This document shows positions 1 to 13,002 of a stretch of 64,000 nt of DNA, piece by piece. Every line of letters begins with the position of its first letter. Position 1 is the stretch's first letter. Origin of the DNA: Grammothele lineata (Eukaryota > Basidiomycota > Agaricomycetes > Polyporales > Polyporaceae); NCBI GenBank assembly GCA_002150815.3, contig NDFF03000382.1:372001-436000 (forward strand), read 5' to 3'. The translations under genes were made by a program, and so were the position numbers. The notes beneath the pieces were generated by a model. That model made no database searches. It saw only the letters and a list, made by a program, of their open reading frames with translations, and was not told the DNA's origin.

Positions 1-506
1 TCTACGCGTCCTTGAGCATGCCAAGAAGCAAGGTGTCCGTGTGACGAAGACGAGCATCATGCTCGGCGTTGGCGAGAACGAGGAACAGATCATGGATGCG
101 CTCAGAGGTCGGTTTCTCGCGCTTCCATCCCCGGCCTGTACTGACGTCAGGTCCAGAGCTTCGTAAAGTTAACGTCGATGTTGTAACTTTCGGTCAATAT
201 ATGCGTCCAACCAAGAGACACATGAAAGTGGATCGGTATGTTGAACCCGCGGAGTTCGATCGTTGGAAGCAGGTCGCCGAGGACATGGGCTTCCTCTATG
301 TCGCGAGTGGACCCCTTGTACGGAGTAGCTACAAGGTTAGTCAGATTGACCTTGATAGAATAGCAGGCAGCTTACCATTATTTGTACAGGCCGGCGAGTA
401 TTTCATCGAAAACGTCCTCAGGGGCAAAGGCACTGAGAAGCGAGCGAAGAACCTCGTCGCTGGCGACGCCCTCGCCTCCGAGGAGACGAAGCTTCAGTCC
501 TCATGA
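1..506 (+). CDS. LIP5: Lipoyl synthase, mitochondrial (3' part)
   Basis: The radical-SAM enzyme inserts two sulfurs into octanoyl groups on lipoyl domains of the mitochondrial dehydrogenases and glycine cleavage H protein. Only the C-terminal part is in the window. Exons read as <2-107, 157-335 and 390-506, with GT...AG introns, stop TGA at 504-506. Recognisable family stretches are [27 protein letters not shown] and the conserved end segment with [14 protein letters not shown], which supplies the C-terminal Arg-Ser-Ser-Tyr motif of the family. The N-terminal cluster-binding cysteines lie upstream of the window. Joining the exons restores one uninterrupted frame, so the identification is firm although the gene is cut by the window edge. 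Confidence 0.95.
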
Positions 507-812
507 CACTTTCGCATAGATTTGTAGACACACGTACAGTTATCCACACGATGTATTCATAGCCTACACACCCGTAATATCTCCGCAATAGACCAACATG
601 CTCACCTGTGAATCCATTCAGAGCAAATTCAGAGGGTCTGATATCGCTAGACGCCTATATCACGTGCCCGCGCCGTCGGAGCTGGATTCAGCCACCGGGA
701 GATGCCGAGCGGGGTTCACAGTCAACTCTATCCAGTGAACCTTATTTTTCTGTCCAGTACACCAACCCAAAACCCACCGCCAGCGTCGTCCTCGGCCTCC
801 CCTCTAGCAAAA
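507..812. other. Intergenic, LIP5 3' side and RPS28 leader
   Basis: About 300 bases with no coding signal. It should hold the 3' UTR of the lipoyl synthase gene and the promoter and leader of RPS28. No further structure was seen. Confidence 0.5.
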
Positions 813-1201
813 ATGGTGAGCAAAGACATTTTGACGTTTGCATTGGCATTCACGCTGACTTGATGTATAGGACTCGTCAAAAGCTCCCGTTAAGCTCGCT
901 ACCGTCATCAAGGTCCATAGTCTCACTGCTCTCGCGCACTTGGAAGCCCTCTGACAACGCACATTCTCTAACATGCAGGTCCTTGGCCGCACTGGCTCCC
1001 GTGGTGGTGTCACGCAAGTCCGTGTTGAGTTCATGGATGACCCCAGCCGGACGATCATCCGTAACGTGAAGGGCCCCGTCCGCGAGAAGGACATCCTGGC
1101 TCTCCTGGAGAGTGAGCGTGAGGCTCGGTGCGTCTATCTTCGATCGTTTCAGATCGTACGGCCTCTCATATCCACCTTGTGTCTGCAGCCGCCTGCGGTA
1201 G
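813..1201 (+). CDS. RPS28: 40S ribosomal protein S28 (eS28)
   Basis: Small-subunit ribosomal protein at the mRNA exit region. Four coding exons: 813-815 (the ATG alone), 871-912, 979-1127 and 1189-1201, 207 nt in all, giving 68 residues. The core [19 protein letters not shown] followed by [18 protein letters not shown] and ending [12 protein letters not shown] is almost the universal eS28 sequence. The last exon has only 13 nt and is needed to complete the invariant Arg-Arg-Leu-Arg end. An initiator codon standing alone as a coding exon is common in fungal ribosomal protein genes, where introns in this position often aid expression. Identification is certain; the first exon rests on the splice phase and the [10 protein letters not shown] start. 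Confidence 0.96.
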
Positions 1202-1803
1202 ATTGCACTATCGTCGTCTGTTTTGTTGTCACATTACTTTTCTGCTCTGCCTCACGACGCACCCGCTTGTATGACCATGCCAATGCCACCATGCGCATGA
1301 CACGCATACACCCTACTCGTGCTAGGAGTATGATCGATGGCCTCAAGCACACAGTGGGAATGCAGGGTAAACGTGCGTCTTGGAGTATTCTTGCCGGATG
1401 CGAGATATTCCCGGCGTTCCATAACTAGGAATCCAGTGGTTCTGACAGCTGCTGCCGGCGGTATTGCGTTTTCATGTGCCGGAGGGCTCGCTCTCGCCTC
1501 GTCCGACATTACGACGTGTGTGCCAGGGCCAAGTCCATCGTAAGCTCTGCAGAGCGTTGAGCACCCCGCCTCCGAGAGTCCGACCGTGGCTGTGGCCTGA
1601 AGATCTCCCAGTGCGGTGTGGCGCACGATCGATAACGTTGGAGAGGCATGTGTGTGTCTCGGTCCTCTCTGCGAGCCAATTCGCTGCCGCCACCATGGTG
1701 TCCCTGCTCGGTCAGCGTATAAGACTGATCTCAGGATGAGCACTCGCCGCCGTAAACCTCGTAGTCCGCTACCCTTCTCTGTCTCCGCGTCTTGTGTCAT
1801 TCC
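1202..1803. other. Intergenic between RPS28 and a glycosyltransferase gene
   Basis: Roughly 600 bases. Open frames on both strands here have no family resemblance and overlap one another in the way of GC-rich chance frames. It presumably holds the RPS28 3' UTR and the promoter of the next gene. Confidence 0.45.
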
Positions 1804-2950
1804 ATGTCTAGCAGGGCCTACGTAACGCTTTGCACAGCGCCGGGCTATCTTTCGGGCGTGCTCGTGCTGCACGCCTCAATGGCCGCCGTGGGCACGCAGT
1901 ACCCTCTGGTGGTCATGGCCACGCCAAGTCTCTCGCAAGAGGCGCGCAGCATCCTCCAGAGCCGAGGGATCATCATCCGAGATGTAGATCATCTCCAACC
2001 CGAAGAAGGAACGCACAAGTTGGAAGACCATGACTCACGGTTCCGCGACACATGGACAAAGCTCAGGTACGCATTACTCGTCGTTTCCAACCGCTCTCGG
2101 CTAAGTGCTTTCGTTCTTTTAGAGCGTTCGAGTTAGTCGAATATGATGTATGTCGTTGACCCATTTACTGCTGCGCGCCACATGCAACCGCGCGCCGACA
2201 TTTCTGACGCTGTGTCCCGTCTCCAGCGCGTGGTCATGGTCGACGCCGACATGGTCATCCGACGTAACATGGACGAGCTCATGGACTTGCCGCTCGAAGA
2301 GGGTTGGATTGCGGCTGCGCACGTCTGCGCATGCAACCCGCGCAAGATCGCTCACTACCCTGCCGACTGGTGCGTCCCTCGTCCGCCTGCGGACGTCCAC
2401 ATGCTGAGGACTGCCACTCTAACCCTCTCTTCTTCCGCTCCGTCTCTGCCCGGGACTTGGCAGGATCCCTGCGAACTGCGCACACACGGCCGTGAAAGCC
2501 CCGACGGACGAGCCTCCTGCAATCATGCCTTCCTCTCCACGGCCGTACACACAACTCAACTCGGGTACGGTCGTGCTCACGCCGTCGCTTGCCGCGCTCG
2601 CGGAGATCGCGCACGTCATTGCGACGTCGCCGCTCGTGCCAACGTTTGCGTTCCCGGACCAGGACCTGCTTTCGCACGTCTACGCCGGCCGCTGGCGGCC
2701 ACTCTCATGGCGGTACAACGCGCTCAAGACACTGCGCGTCATCCACCCGGACGAGTGGAGCGACGAGGAGGCGCGCTGCGTGCACTACATCCTGCCCGAC
2801 AAGCCGTGGCACGTCCCGCGTGGCCAGGGCGGCATTGACGAGGAGGTAAATGTCTGGTGGTGGGACGTGTACGACCAGCTCCAGCGCGAGATGCAGGAGG
2901 CGGACCCGGAGGGATGGAAGCTTGTGGATACTTACGTGGCTCGCGCTTGA
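1804..2950 (+). CDS. Glycosyltransferase family 8 (glycogenin-like) protein
   Basis: Exons 1804-2066, 2123-2147, 2227-2369 and 2464-2950 total 918 nt, 305 residues. The family 8 hallmark is VVMVDADMVIRRNMDEL, in which the Asp-x-Asp binds the metal and nucleotide-sugar; LNSGTVVLTPS and the later DQDLLSHVYAGRW are the other usual blocks. The start MSSRAYVTLCT matches the short N-terminus of fungal members; an in-frame ATG 12 bases upstream (1792) is possible. No signal peptide or membrane segment is visible, so a cytosolic retaining glycosyltransferase is likely. Related fungal proteins are annotated as glycogenin-like or galactinol-synthase-like, but the acceptor cannot be told from sequence. 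It converges on KAE1, the stops being about 290 bases apart. Confidence 0.88.
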
Positions 2951-3241
2951 ATGCGGAGGACGCGACTAGAGTACCGTCTACATAGTCATTCGGGGTGGAC
3001 TCTTCCGCTTCATGCTTAACCGTATTTTTCTTGGATTGGCATACTTTTCTCTTTAAAGTATACCGACAGTAATACGTCTAGTTTTCTACAACTCTTATCA
3101 AGATCTGGGCCGATGTCTGCTGAGTTCTGCACTAGGCTTCCGATACTGAAGGGAAACGAGCATGCCATGAATACACAAATCCGACGTACCAGTACATTCA
3201 ATCGAGGTTACTGCCGTGCCCCTGACCACAAACTCTAAAAC

Positions 3242-4780
3242 TCATGCTCGCCACGCTACGTGCACCTGATCCGTTCTGAACCTAGTACGTGGACGAATGA
3301 GTCAGCGAAGCTCTACAGAATGAGGGGAAGCAGAAGCACGAACCGCTGAGTACAAGTGCTCTTGGCCAGCGGGGTCTCAAACCCCATGCGGAAACTTAGA
3401 AGGCCAGCCTGCGCTATCATGATGCCGTTGTCGATGCAAAACCTAGAACGGCGGCAAGGAAAAGTGAGAGTCTAAGTGGCGCACGATACACAGGATAGGG
3501 GCTCTACACACCGCTCGTCCATGGCGCAGACGCTGCCGCCGCGCTCTTGGGCCATAACGCCCATCATATCCTGTAGACGCTCATTACCTAGGGCGTTCAG
3601 TAGTGATCGAGAGAAAACGGGAAGGAACGGGGCATGTTTTCATCAACGACTGTGCGAGCCACTAGAAGACGTCGGAGTGCACTCACAGCCCACACCGCCG
3701 ACAATGAGGACCTCCTTGCTGCCGATATGCGCCATCGCGCGCTCGGTGATTTCGACCAGCATGGCGAATACGGTTTCCTGCAGGGAGAAGCACAGGTCCT
3801 GCGGAGTGATCACGTCTTCGCCGTCCTCCGCGGAGGGCCCGTTGGGCCGGAAGCGCTTGTCCATCGTGTACGCCTCAGTTGACGTGAGGATGCCCGACAG
3901 GCTGATGTCCATGCCTTTGGTGGCGTAGGGCAGCGGGAGGAGACGCTTGCCACTACGCACGAACAGGCGCGGCGTGAGCAGAAGCAACAGATCGAAGGCG
4001 GTGCACATACTTCTTCGCTTCCTGCTCGATGTTGTATCCCGGGCTTGGATCATTGCTCAGGTTGATGACGCGCGCGAAACGGTCGAGGCAGTTCCCGACG
4101 GCGATGTCGAGTGTCTCACCGAAGATGCGATAACACTGTTGGGAGTAAGCAATGACTTGCGTGTTGCCACCGGAGACGTAGAGCACGACAGGATTCTGCG
4201 CCCCAGTAACTTGACGCCCCATCTCAATATCTAGACGCAAGTGAGACGGGGTGCACAGAGGGCGACTGTTGAACACGCACGGCCGACACAGTGGTTGACT
4301 CCAACGAGCGGTTTGCTGTACAACAACGACAGTGTGCGTGCTACCAGCGCGACCGACACAAGCGGCGCTCCCATCCCTGGACCTGTGTGTGCACTATCAG
4401 AGACACAGTGCGGATGCATTAAATAGTCGCGAACCTTTCGTATAGCATATGCAATCGATGTCGTGCATCGACACTGCGGCCTTGTCCAAAGCATCTTTGA
4501 TCACGGTCAACGCCCATTCACGGTGATGTTGGGCGGTATCTCTAGGCAGAAAGCCTTCTCCCGGAGGGGTGATATAGGTATGCCTTATGTTTGAGAGGAC
4601 ATCCGTGGAACCGTCTGGGGAATGCTTGATAATTCCGGCGCCGAATTTGTTCGCAGACCCCTCCAACCCCAGGGCAATGTAGGGCTTTTCTGACGCAAGT
4701 GTCAGTGCACGGCATACCACACGTGGAGTATCATTACCCGGAGCTTTCAGCGGAGATCGTTTTTTAACTCTTCCGGGCAT
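3242..4780 (-). CDS. KAE1: tRNA N6-adenosine threonylcarbamoyltransferase, KEOPS catalytic subunit
   Basis: Transfers threon­ylcarbamoyl to A37 of ANN-decoding tRNAs as part of the KEOPS/EKC complex. Eight exons read downward: 4738-4780, 4435-4689, 4281-4382, 4011-4230, 3687-3952, 3512-3587, 3344-3442 and 3242-3281, total 1101 nt, 366 residues. Family blocks: [17 protein letters not shown] at the start, [17 protein letters not shown], the metal-site histidines in [37 protein letters not shown] and [12 protein letters not shown]. The short first exon ([14 protein letters not shown]) is the least certain. Length is usual for cytosolic Kae1, with no mitochondrial presequence, which separates it from the Qri7 paralogue. 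It starts about 200 bases from the oppositely oriented LYS1. Confidence 0.94.
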
Positions 4781-4976
4781 GTTCAGAAACTGGAGACGGT
4801 AGTTCAAGCGCAAGAGCACTGGGTGGCGGGCACTGAATCTCGCTTAGTTGCTACCGCCCATCTAATCTAATCTTTCCACGTGCGGGCTACTTTAGAGTCA
4901 TATTGACTCTCTGAAGCTGCTCAAAAATTCGGAAGGCTCTCTACGCTCATCACTACACCGCACTACCTTGTTCATC
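4781..4976. promoter_or_regulatory. Shared divergent promoter, KAE1 and LYS1
   Basis: The start codons of KAE1 (minus) and LYS1 (plus) are 196 bases apart, so both promoters must lie in or overlap this segment. A pyrimidine-rich run precedes the LYS1 start. No specific factor site was recognised. Confidence 0.5.
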
Positions 4977-6292
<1,316 letters not shown>

Positions 6293-7429
6293 TTTGTCGT
6301 CGTTGGAAAAAGAGAAGTGTCTGTAGGTTCGCGCCATCTCCGCCCGGCGGCCAATGGCTTGTAGCATATAGAGGTGTTATGACGTATAATACACATGAAG
6401 AGCCTGCGCACGAGGCTGCGCGTTGCCGAGCGACGTTGTAATTAAACGGGTCCTTACCGCGGGTTTGTTATCAGGGCGCGGAGCCTGGCGACGCCACCGT
6501 GCCTCGTGTGAGCTCGTGCCACGATCTCATTTGTCTTGGATTGAGGGGGGGCGGGGGAGGAAAGTACAAGGACTGGGACTCATAGCATCATGCCGGGATC
6601 AGAGCACGAAACACAGAACGGTGATAGCATCCGTGTTGTGTGTTGTGCCTCGTGCGCGCCGGGGAGGCTTCTAGAGGTACCGCCGAGGGTGATGGGGCTG
6701 GTGTCGAGCTACTGTCATCGGTCTCCAGCGTGTCTGTTGCAGCGGGGGCGACCTCCACGTCAGAAGGGCGGGCTGGCTGCGGATGGAGAAGGGGTCGATG
6801 AGCCGAGGGGAGCGGGAGCCGGGGCTGGCCGGGGCGATTTCTGGGCGGTGTGCGAGACTCGGTGGGGACCGACGGTTGCCAGGCTTGGGTCGGGGCTGGT
6901 GCTGCGGTGCCTTTGGGCGGAGAGGGGGACCGATGCTGAGCGCTGAGCGCTGAGCAGGGAGAGCCAACCCGAGCTCGGTCAGATGGGAGAGATGGTGGGA
7001 TGGCGAGAGCAGTGGCTGAGCAGTGCCGATGGCCCTGGCGCGGGCCCGGCGAGCGGACGGACGCGCGCTGCTGGCCGGCGGGAGCACTGCGGGAGCGTGG
7101 CTTAGCGCGGCTGGTCCTCGGTCGGTCGCGGCGCGGCGCGGCGATGACACACTTGTAGCCGGCGCTGCCCTGCGTTCGCCTGATCTCTCCCATCCTCCTC
7201 CTCCCCACCTCCTCTTCCTCTTCCTTTCCTTCCACCTTCTCGGGTTTCTGTGGCTCCAGTCCTCGGGCTGTTTCTCTCTTCCTTTCCTTCCTCTAATTCT
7301 TGCTCCCGGCCTTCTTACCGGTGCACATTATTGCACAAGTGTTCACTGGTGCTGGTCGCCCTTGCATCCCTTTTTCTTTTGCAAGCAAGCAATCCCCCGT
7401 CCCTGCCTGCCCTCTCCAACCGCGTCAAC
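6293..7429. other. Long GC-rich leader or promoter region
   Basis: About 1.1 kb between LYS1 and the next start codon. The second half is very GC-rich and then turns into a CT-rich run (about 7190-7400) typical of a fungal core promoter and 5' leader. A short direct repeat of the heptamer gagcgct lies near 6935-6955. Long open frames on the minus strand are Pro/Arg/Ser-rich and look like composition artefacts. Confidence 0.45.
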
Positions 7430-8757
7430 ATGCCTCTCGCTCTCTCCCCCGTCCCCGAGATCTCCATCTCGCTCGCCTCCCCCGAGGAGCCTGTGCCGGA
7501 GCCCTTCTCCCCCTTCTCCAAGTGCAGCTTCCTCTCGGACGACCAGGACAGCTTCCGCCCTGCGCTGCTGTCTCCGCCCCCTTCCAGCATGATGACCCCG
7601 AAGCAGTTGTCGCCTCTGCGGCCCAAGGACGCGCCCGTCACGGGCAAAGGTTTGGAGAGGGAGCGGTTCGAGGCCCTCCTACAAGCACAGCGGGACAGGA
7701 ACGCTGCGATTGGGAGCTCGAAGAAGCCGACCGATCTCCGTAAGGAGATTGCGTTAAAGGTGCACCGAAGCAAGCAGGGTGAGTGCTCTCGCTGTCCATT
7801 ATGCGCTGTGCATGCTTAACGCCACCTGCGGCTCGTGTTTCCCTCGCGTTCCCTCCAGCCGAACGCCGCGCCCTGTTCTTGTCCAAAGTCCAGGCGCCCC
7901 CGTCCCCTTCTGCGACGCTGATCCCGGTCACCCCTCCCGAGTCTCCCGCCGTGTTCCACTACTCTCTTCCCTCCCCGGGTCTTGAGTCCCCCCTGAGCGT
8001 GTTTGAAGCCCTTTCCCTCGGCAGAACCGTCGCGCCCTCCTGCGAGCCGTGGGTCGAGCAAGTCGACTTCCGCCTCCCCGGAGATTTGCTCGCCAAGGCC
8101 CGCTCCAAGGCCGCACAGAGCATCCTCGCGTCCTCGACCAAGAGGAAGGTCCTCCCGTCCCTCGATCAGATCACAGCCCGCCTCAGCTCGAACGGCCATG
8201 TCACCGCACCTGCCCATGAGGGCTCAGCGCGCCCGTCCATGCGCCTCCCGTCCTTCCTCCGCACCTCTGCGCGGACGGATCAGCCTAAAATTGTGGTCGA
8301 GGCTCCGCCGCCGCCTCCTCCCAAGGCACGGCCCACTCTGCCGATCGGTGTAGGACGCCTACGGTTCCCGAGTCGCGAAGTCGTTCCTCAGGCGCCCGAG
8401 CTCAAGATCGCCCAGCCTGCCCCGCTCCCGCCGGTCTCGCCCAGGTCCCCAGTTGCGCCGCGCCTGCAGGTGACCACGACGGTCGTTCCGCGCACGCAGT
8501 CCGCTTCTCCGGTTGAGCTCTCCGAGTCGAACCTGCTCGCTTTCACGGCGTCGCGCGAGCGCACAGCGAACAACATGCTCGCGCGCCTCCGCCGACGTAC
8601 GCTCCCGCCGCCCATCGCGGTGTCCGTCCCGGGCGGGTACGAAGAGGAGGATGAGACCGAGCGCAAGAGCCGGCGACACAGCGCACCCCCGGAGCTGCCG
8701 CGCCGCGAGCGCAGTGGCTTCTCTCACCCCGTCTTGGAGCTCCCTGGCGCGTTCTAG
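7430..8757 (+). CDS. Hypothetical Ser/Pro-rich, largely disordered protein
   Basis: Exons 7430-7778 and 7859-8757 total 1248 nt, 415 residues. The first exon has a compact charged segment, LERERFEALLQAQRDRNAAI, followed by a Lys/Arg-rich helix that continues across the splice into AERRALFLSKVQ; this is probably a short helical or basic motif. The rest is rich in Pro, Ser, Arg and Ala, with a run of seven prolines near the middle and an acidic-then-basic tail (EEEDETERKSRRHS). The helical segment is the only part likely to be conserved. The start codon follows a CT-rich leader and the splice joins cleanly in frame (KQ|AERR). I do not recognise a family. Possible scaffold or signalling protein, by composition only. 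Confidence 0.7.
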
Positions 8758-10414
8758 ATCGACGCAATTCCCGAAACTATCATCACTCACTACGACCGGT
8801 CCCGACTCATCAATCATCAACATCCTCTCTTTTTCCACCTTCATGATACAATCTCGTCTCGCCGATCGTAATGTTTCGCATCTCCGTGGATGATTGGGCA
8901 ACGGATGCTGCTTGTATTCTTATTCTCCGTACAACCGGCCAGAAAACTGTGCCGTTGCGTGTATCCCTTCTTCTCCCTTCTTTACCTTACACACGTCACG
9001 CGCCTTAGGATCTCTGGCTTGTCTCCTTTCTTGGTTATCTTTTCTTGCCTTCTCACTTCGTTTCGTTCCAGCCGTGCCGGTTCGGGACCCGCTCTTCCTG
9101 GGGGTGCTGTATGTACGATGACGCCGGCGCGTTCTCAACAGGCGGCGGCGGTGACAGCGCAGGGGAGCTCGAGAGGCCGGCGGTGCCTCCTCGTCGGGTG
9201 ACGATCCGCGTCTCTCCCCGCTCGTCCTGCATCCTTACGCAGACCACATCCCAACTCGCGCAACTCTCCCTCTCGCCTCGCGCGCACTGCCCGGAGCGCG
9301 GCTAGTCCCGCCTTCCACTTCTGCGCGCCTGCGGGCGATGGACGCGCGCACGTGTGTCTGTATACCATTCGCCGCCCTGACGTGGAGCCGGTCTCCCAGC
9401 ACATACCGTTGCCATTTCCACCCACTACGCACAGTAGTGGCCGTGACACTGGTTGTCGTTTGTGCTGCAGCAGCATCTTCACCTCCAACCTTTCCCCTTC
9501 ACCTTCACCCACTCCTTGCCACCCGACCTACCCCCTTTTTACATACATACCTACGCACGCATTACCCGCAATACTTTGTAGCCACAACTACCCTGCATCG
9601 TCTTGGGAAGGTGGAAGGGCTGCGCCCCGACATCGCTCCCGTTCCCGCACATACACTGTCTGGAATGCTATACACAAAAGTATGGAACGAAAACAAACAA
9701 CACTCGAATGTGCTTGAGACTTACTCAATGCTCCGGTATAGGCTGTTCGACAGCGGCAGAAAATTCCTTTGAGCTCGGGTGTGCGAGAAAATACGAAAAT
9801 CCACCATCATATGCCCACACCGAGCGCCGAGTAGAATGATGATGTTCTCAGAACGGCAAGCGGCCGGTAACCTACTTGCAGATGGGCGCGATCTTGCGCC
9901 TGTCGCGCGACGCGGTGCGGGTGCGATAGTGATATATTGCCGTCGCGGGTTCGACGTAGAAGCCTCGAGGGAAGGAGTGAGGTACCTACGTAGCGCGTGC
10001 GCAGACTTCTTCTACTACAGTGGAAGCTTCGCTCATAGCGGCAAACAAGCATACACAAGCAAGCGATTACGGGGCGCGTATAAACATTACCTACGGTACG
10101 GGCTGGGCTGGTGGATTGTGGGGCTGGAATAGAGGGCTAGGTACCTGGCCGAGAGGGAAAAAAGGAAAAACGAGAAACGGCGTCGTTGCTGCGGCAGCGC
10201 TGCTGACTCGCAGCACCTGGTTCGCGAAAGGAAGCTAGCCAGACGTTACGGGCCTTTGGACATCTTCGGAAACTAACGAGATCCGGGAGGCCGCAGAAAG
10301 GAAACGGAGCTGCGAGCGCGAGGAAGGCACTGAGGACGGCCCTGCAGAGAACAGTGAGCACGCTGACGTCACGCGACCAACTCAGAAGGCTAACCAGCGA
10401 AGTCGCCGTGAAGG
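8758..10414. other. Convergent intergenic region
   Basis: About 1.65 kb between two converging genes. The pyrimidine-rich first half may be a 3' UTR. Open frames here carry no recognisable domain. Nothing else supported. Confidence 0.45.
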
Positions 10415-12409
10415 TTAACGCCAGGACTGGACCTGCTGCAGCCGCCCGGTGGATGCCGACGGCTCTCCCTGGGTGCCGCTCCCGCCCGGCGGAGGCTGAG
10501 GCGGGCGCGAAAGCTGGGGCTGAATTTCCGGCTCCGGCGTGGGGTCCTTACCGCGCAGGCGGGCGAGGACACGCATCCTGCGGTCTGGTGGGCACAGAAT
10601 GGTCAATTAGGGTAAGGCGTACGACACCCCGCGGACGCAATCGCCGCGGAAGCGAGACGGGTGACGTACTGTATTCAAGACGGACATGCTCGTCCTGTTC
10701 CTTGTCTGAATCCTCCAGCGGGTCGGTGGCATTCACGACATGCCACGCCTCTGCCGTCCGTCGGCGTGAGCTAGCGCTCGAGAAGTAAGCCGTTTCGACT
10801 TACGCTGCAACATGCTCCGTTCTTGGTTAGGGTCTTCACCAGTGAGATCACCTGAGATACTTGTTCAGCACCCCATCTCCAGAACGAACAGCCGTTACGG
10901 TGGCCACTAACCTTTGAACTCTTCGAGGTGGTGAATGGAACGCGAGCTGGTCTCGGGGAAGACAGACGCCCCGTGCGGGCGCGACTCGTGGGAGTGAGAC
11001 GAGCCGCGGCTGCCCGTACCACCACCTTCTGATGCGGCGTGCCTCTGCGCCCGTGCCTGTCGGAAGGCGGCCATCTCTTGGACTAGAATTCGTCAGAGTT
11101 AACTATCTCGTTTCGCGGAAGCAAATTTTTGTAATGGAAGGCGAGGACAGGCCGATGACTTACGGGAATACGATGTCGTCGGGGGAGGTGGTGGAGGCGG
11201 AGGCGGGTTCTTCTTGCGCCGTTTCTCCTGTTCCATCTCGTCGACGAGCTCTTTGAGGAACTTGCTACGCATGGTGCTCATGCGCCTGCCCCATTCGATC
11301 TCGTCCGGCGGGTCGACATTCTCCCCTGCCTGCTCCTCGCGTGTGAGGCTCTGCATCCGAGGAACCTTGGGCGGGTTTGCCCTCGAGTAGTCGTCGTCAA
11401 ACGGATTCTGCTTATCAGGCCCTTGCAGATAATGAAACATGAGCCACAGAAAGCACCGGGCACGCGACGCGGAGGAGAGGTTAATGGGCAGGAACAGGTC
11501 CAAGAACTCCACGGGCGGGTCAAAGTGCCTAGACGCAACCGACTGCGAGGGGTAACACGCGTCAACGCAATGGACGGATTGCGGCAAGGGAATTACCTAC
11601 CATGGCATGGTTAGAGTTTGACAACACGAAAATCAAGTTCACTACGCTGGTCGGCGGAAGTTGGCCCGCGCGCTGGTGGCGGACGTTCAAAATTTGGATC
11701 AAGCTCAGCGGGCGGGTCAACTCACGGTCTTGTCGATTATCTCAGCCGGAGAAGACGGCGGCGGCGTCTTGAACTCGAACGGCAAGAGAGCCGCCTTGAG
11801 GCAGTTCTTGATGCGCGGGGCGTCCTGCAGGTTCCCGTCGGTCTTCTGGAGGGAAGGGACAGGGTGGTAGCTCCGCAAAGCCGTCTTCATCTCCGGGAAG
11901 ACTGCGGTATGTCAGCGTCAGCGTCCGGCAAGGTATGGAAGCGAACAGCATCCGCAGGCACGCACACGCCATGGTCGTATTGATGCGGCCGACGTTGGTT
12001 AAGAGCGCGATTTTGGCGAACTCGATAGCGAAGGCGGGAGTCTCGACCATCTTGTCCTTGAGGACCTTGGAGCATTTGGGCGAGTTGTAGAGGGCGTTGA
12101 CGTAGAGGTCGCAGAAGTTGACGACGGGCTGGTCGGGAGCGAGGTAGTCGATGAAGGCCTTTGTGCGATCGGTGAAGATGTAGTAGAGAAGGTCATATTG
12201 AAGGTCCTCTCTGGTCAGTGGTTCGGCGTCGGCGCGCTTGATGGGAAGCGTTTTGCGACCGAGATATTGCGCGCTGGGGGCGGAGGGGTGGTTTGCGACG
12301 AGGAGGAACTGGAGACGGGAGACACATACGGGGTGTTGACCTGGTGGATGTTCCATCCCTGAATATTTTGGACGGCGGGATAACGGTCTGTTGAGCTGGA
12401 TGACGCCAT
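10415..12409 (-). CDS. IES1: INO80 complex subunit Ies1-like protein, copy A
   Basis: Fungus-specific subunit of the INO80 chromatin remodeller. Nine exons read downward: 12330-12409, 11966-12273, 11726-11901, 11601-11672, 11164-11542, 10912-11082, 10804-10851, 10670-10750 and 10415-10584, total 1485 nt, 494 residues. Conserved blocks: LPIKRADAEPLTREDLQYDL, FCDLYVNALYNSPKCSKVL, LLTNVGRINTTMAFFPEMK, YHPVPSLQKTDGNLQDAPR, PPTSVVNLIFVLSN, PVEFLDLFLPINLSSASRA and near the end AWHVVNATDPLEDSD. A run of nine prolines follows a Lys/Arg-rich helix. Every splice phase agrees. A second diverged copy lies at 34169-36263 and shares most intron positions. This longer, better conserved copy with all blocks intact is the likelier functional orthologue. 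Confidence 0.88.
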
Positions 12410-13002
12410 GAAGAGGAGGAAGAGCGGTGCACGAGGCAACGACTGAGGTACTGACCCACTCGGTGTGAGGCGTCAACGCAGCTTGAGGTTGTGGGTGCGC
12501 CTTATATCAATGTCCGTAGGGAATGGGGGACTTCTCGAATCTCGAGAGGATCTCACGTGTATGTGTGTTGAGGAGAAGACTGAGGTTCCGATATTCATCA
12601 GCCGTTGGACGATCGATTTGGCCAGGGAAGGGATGAAGGATGTCGCGGGAATCCTAGGACAAGAGGCAGGTGCCGTGACGGATGCGCATGGAACACCACA
12701 CGGAGCGTTGTCGGGCGTGCGGCACGGCGGCGCGGGCGGTCTGAGGCGGCTGCTGAACGACGAAGACAAAGAGCAAGAGACAAGAGGACGACGAGCGGCG
12801 CGTCGGGGACGAGTCAAAGACGAGTACAACGTCGAAAGGCGGGCCGGGGACCGCACACGAAAAAAGACGGCGGGCGTCTGAGCTGCCTGTGCTGGCACTG
12901 CGCGCGTGACAGAGTGACAGCAAAGGCGGACGTGCACACCGGAGAGATCGTCCACCGCGATCTCCCCACGGCCCCGGCAGGCACAGCCGACCGTCCGTCC
13001 TC
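12410..13002. other. Upstream region of IES1 copy A
   Basis: About 590 bases upstream of the minus-strand IES1 copy. It should carry its promoter. Overlapping frames on both strands are compositional. Confidence 0.35.

Noticed and set aside
6588..7235. 215-residue minus-strand open frame upstream of the disordered hypothetical gene
   Set aside because: It is almost entirely Pro, Ser, Arg, Ala and Gln in a GC-rich leader, with no splice support and no family motif; explained by base composition.
9900..9990. tRNA-like segment around a gggttcga motif
   Set aside because: No matching acceptor, D or anticodon arms could be folded around it.
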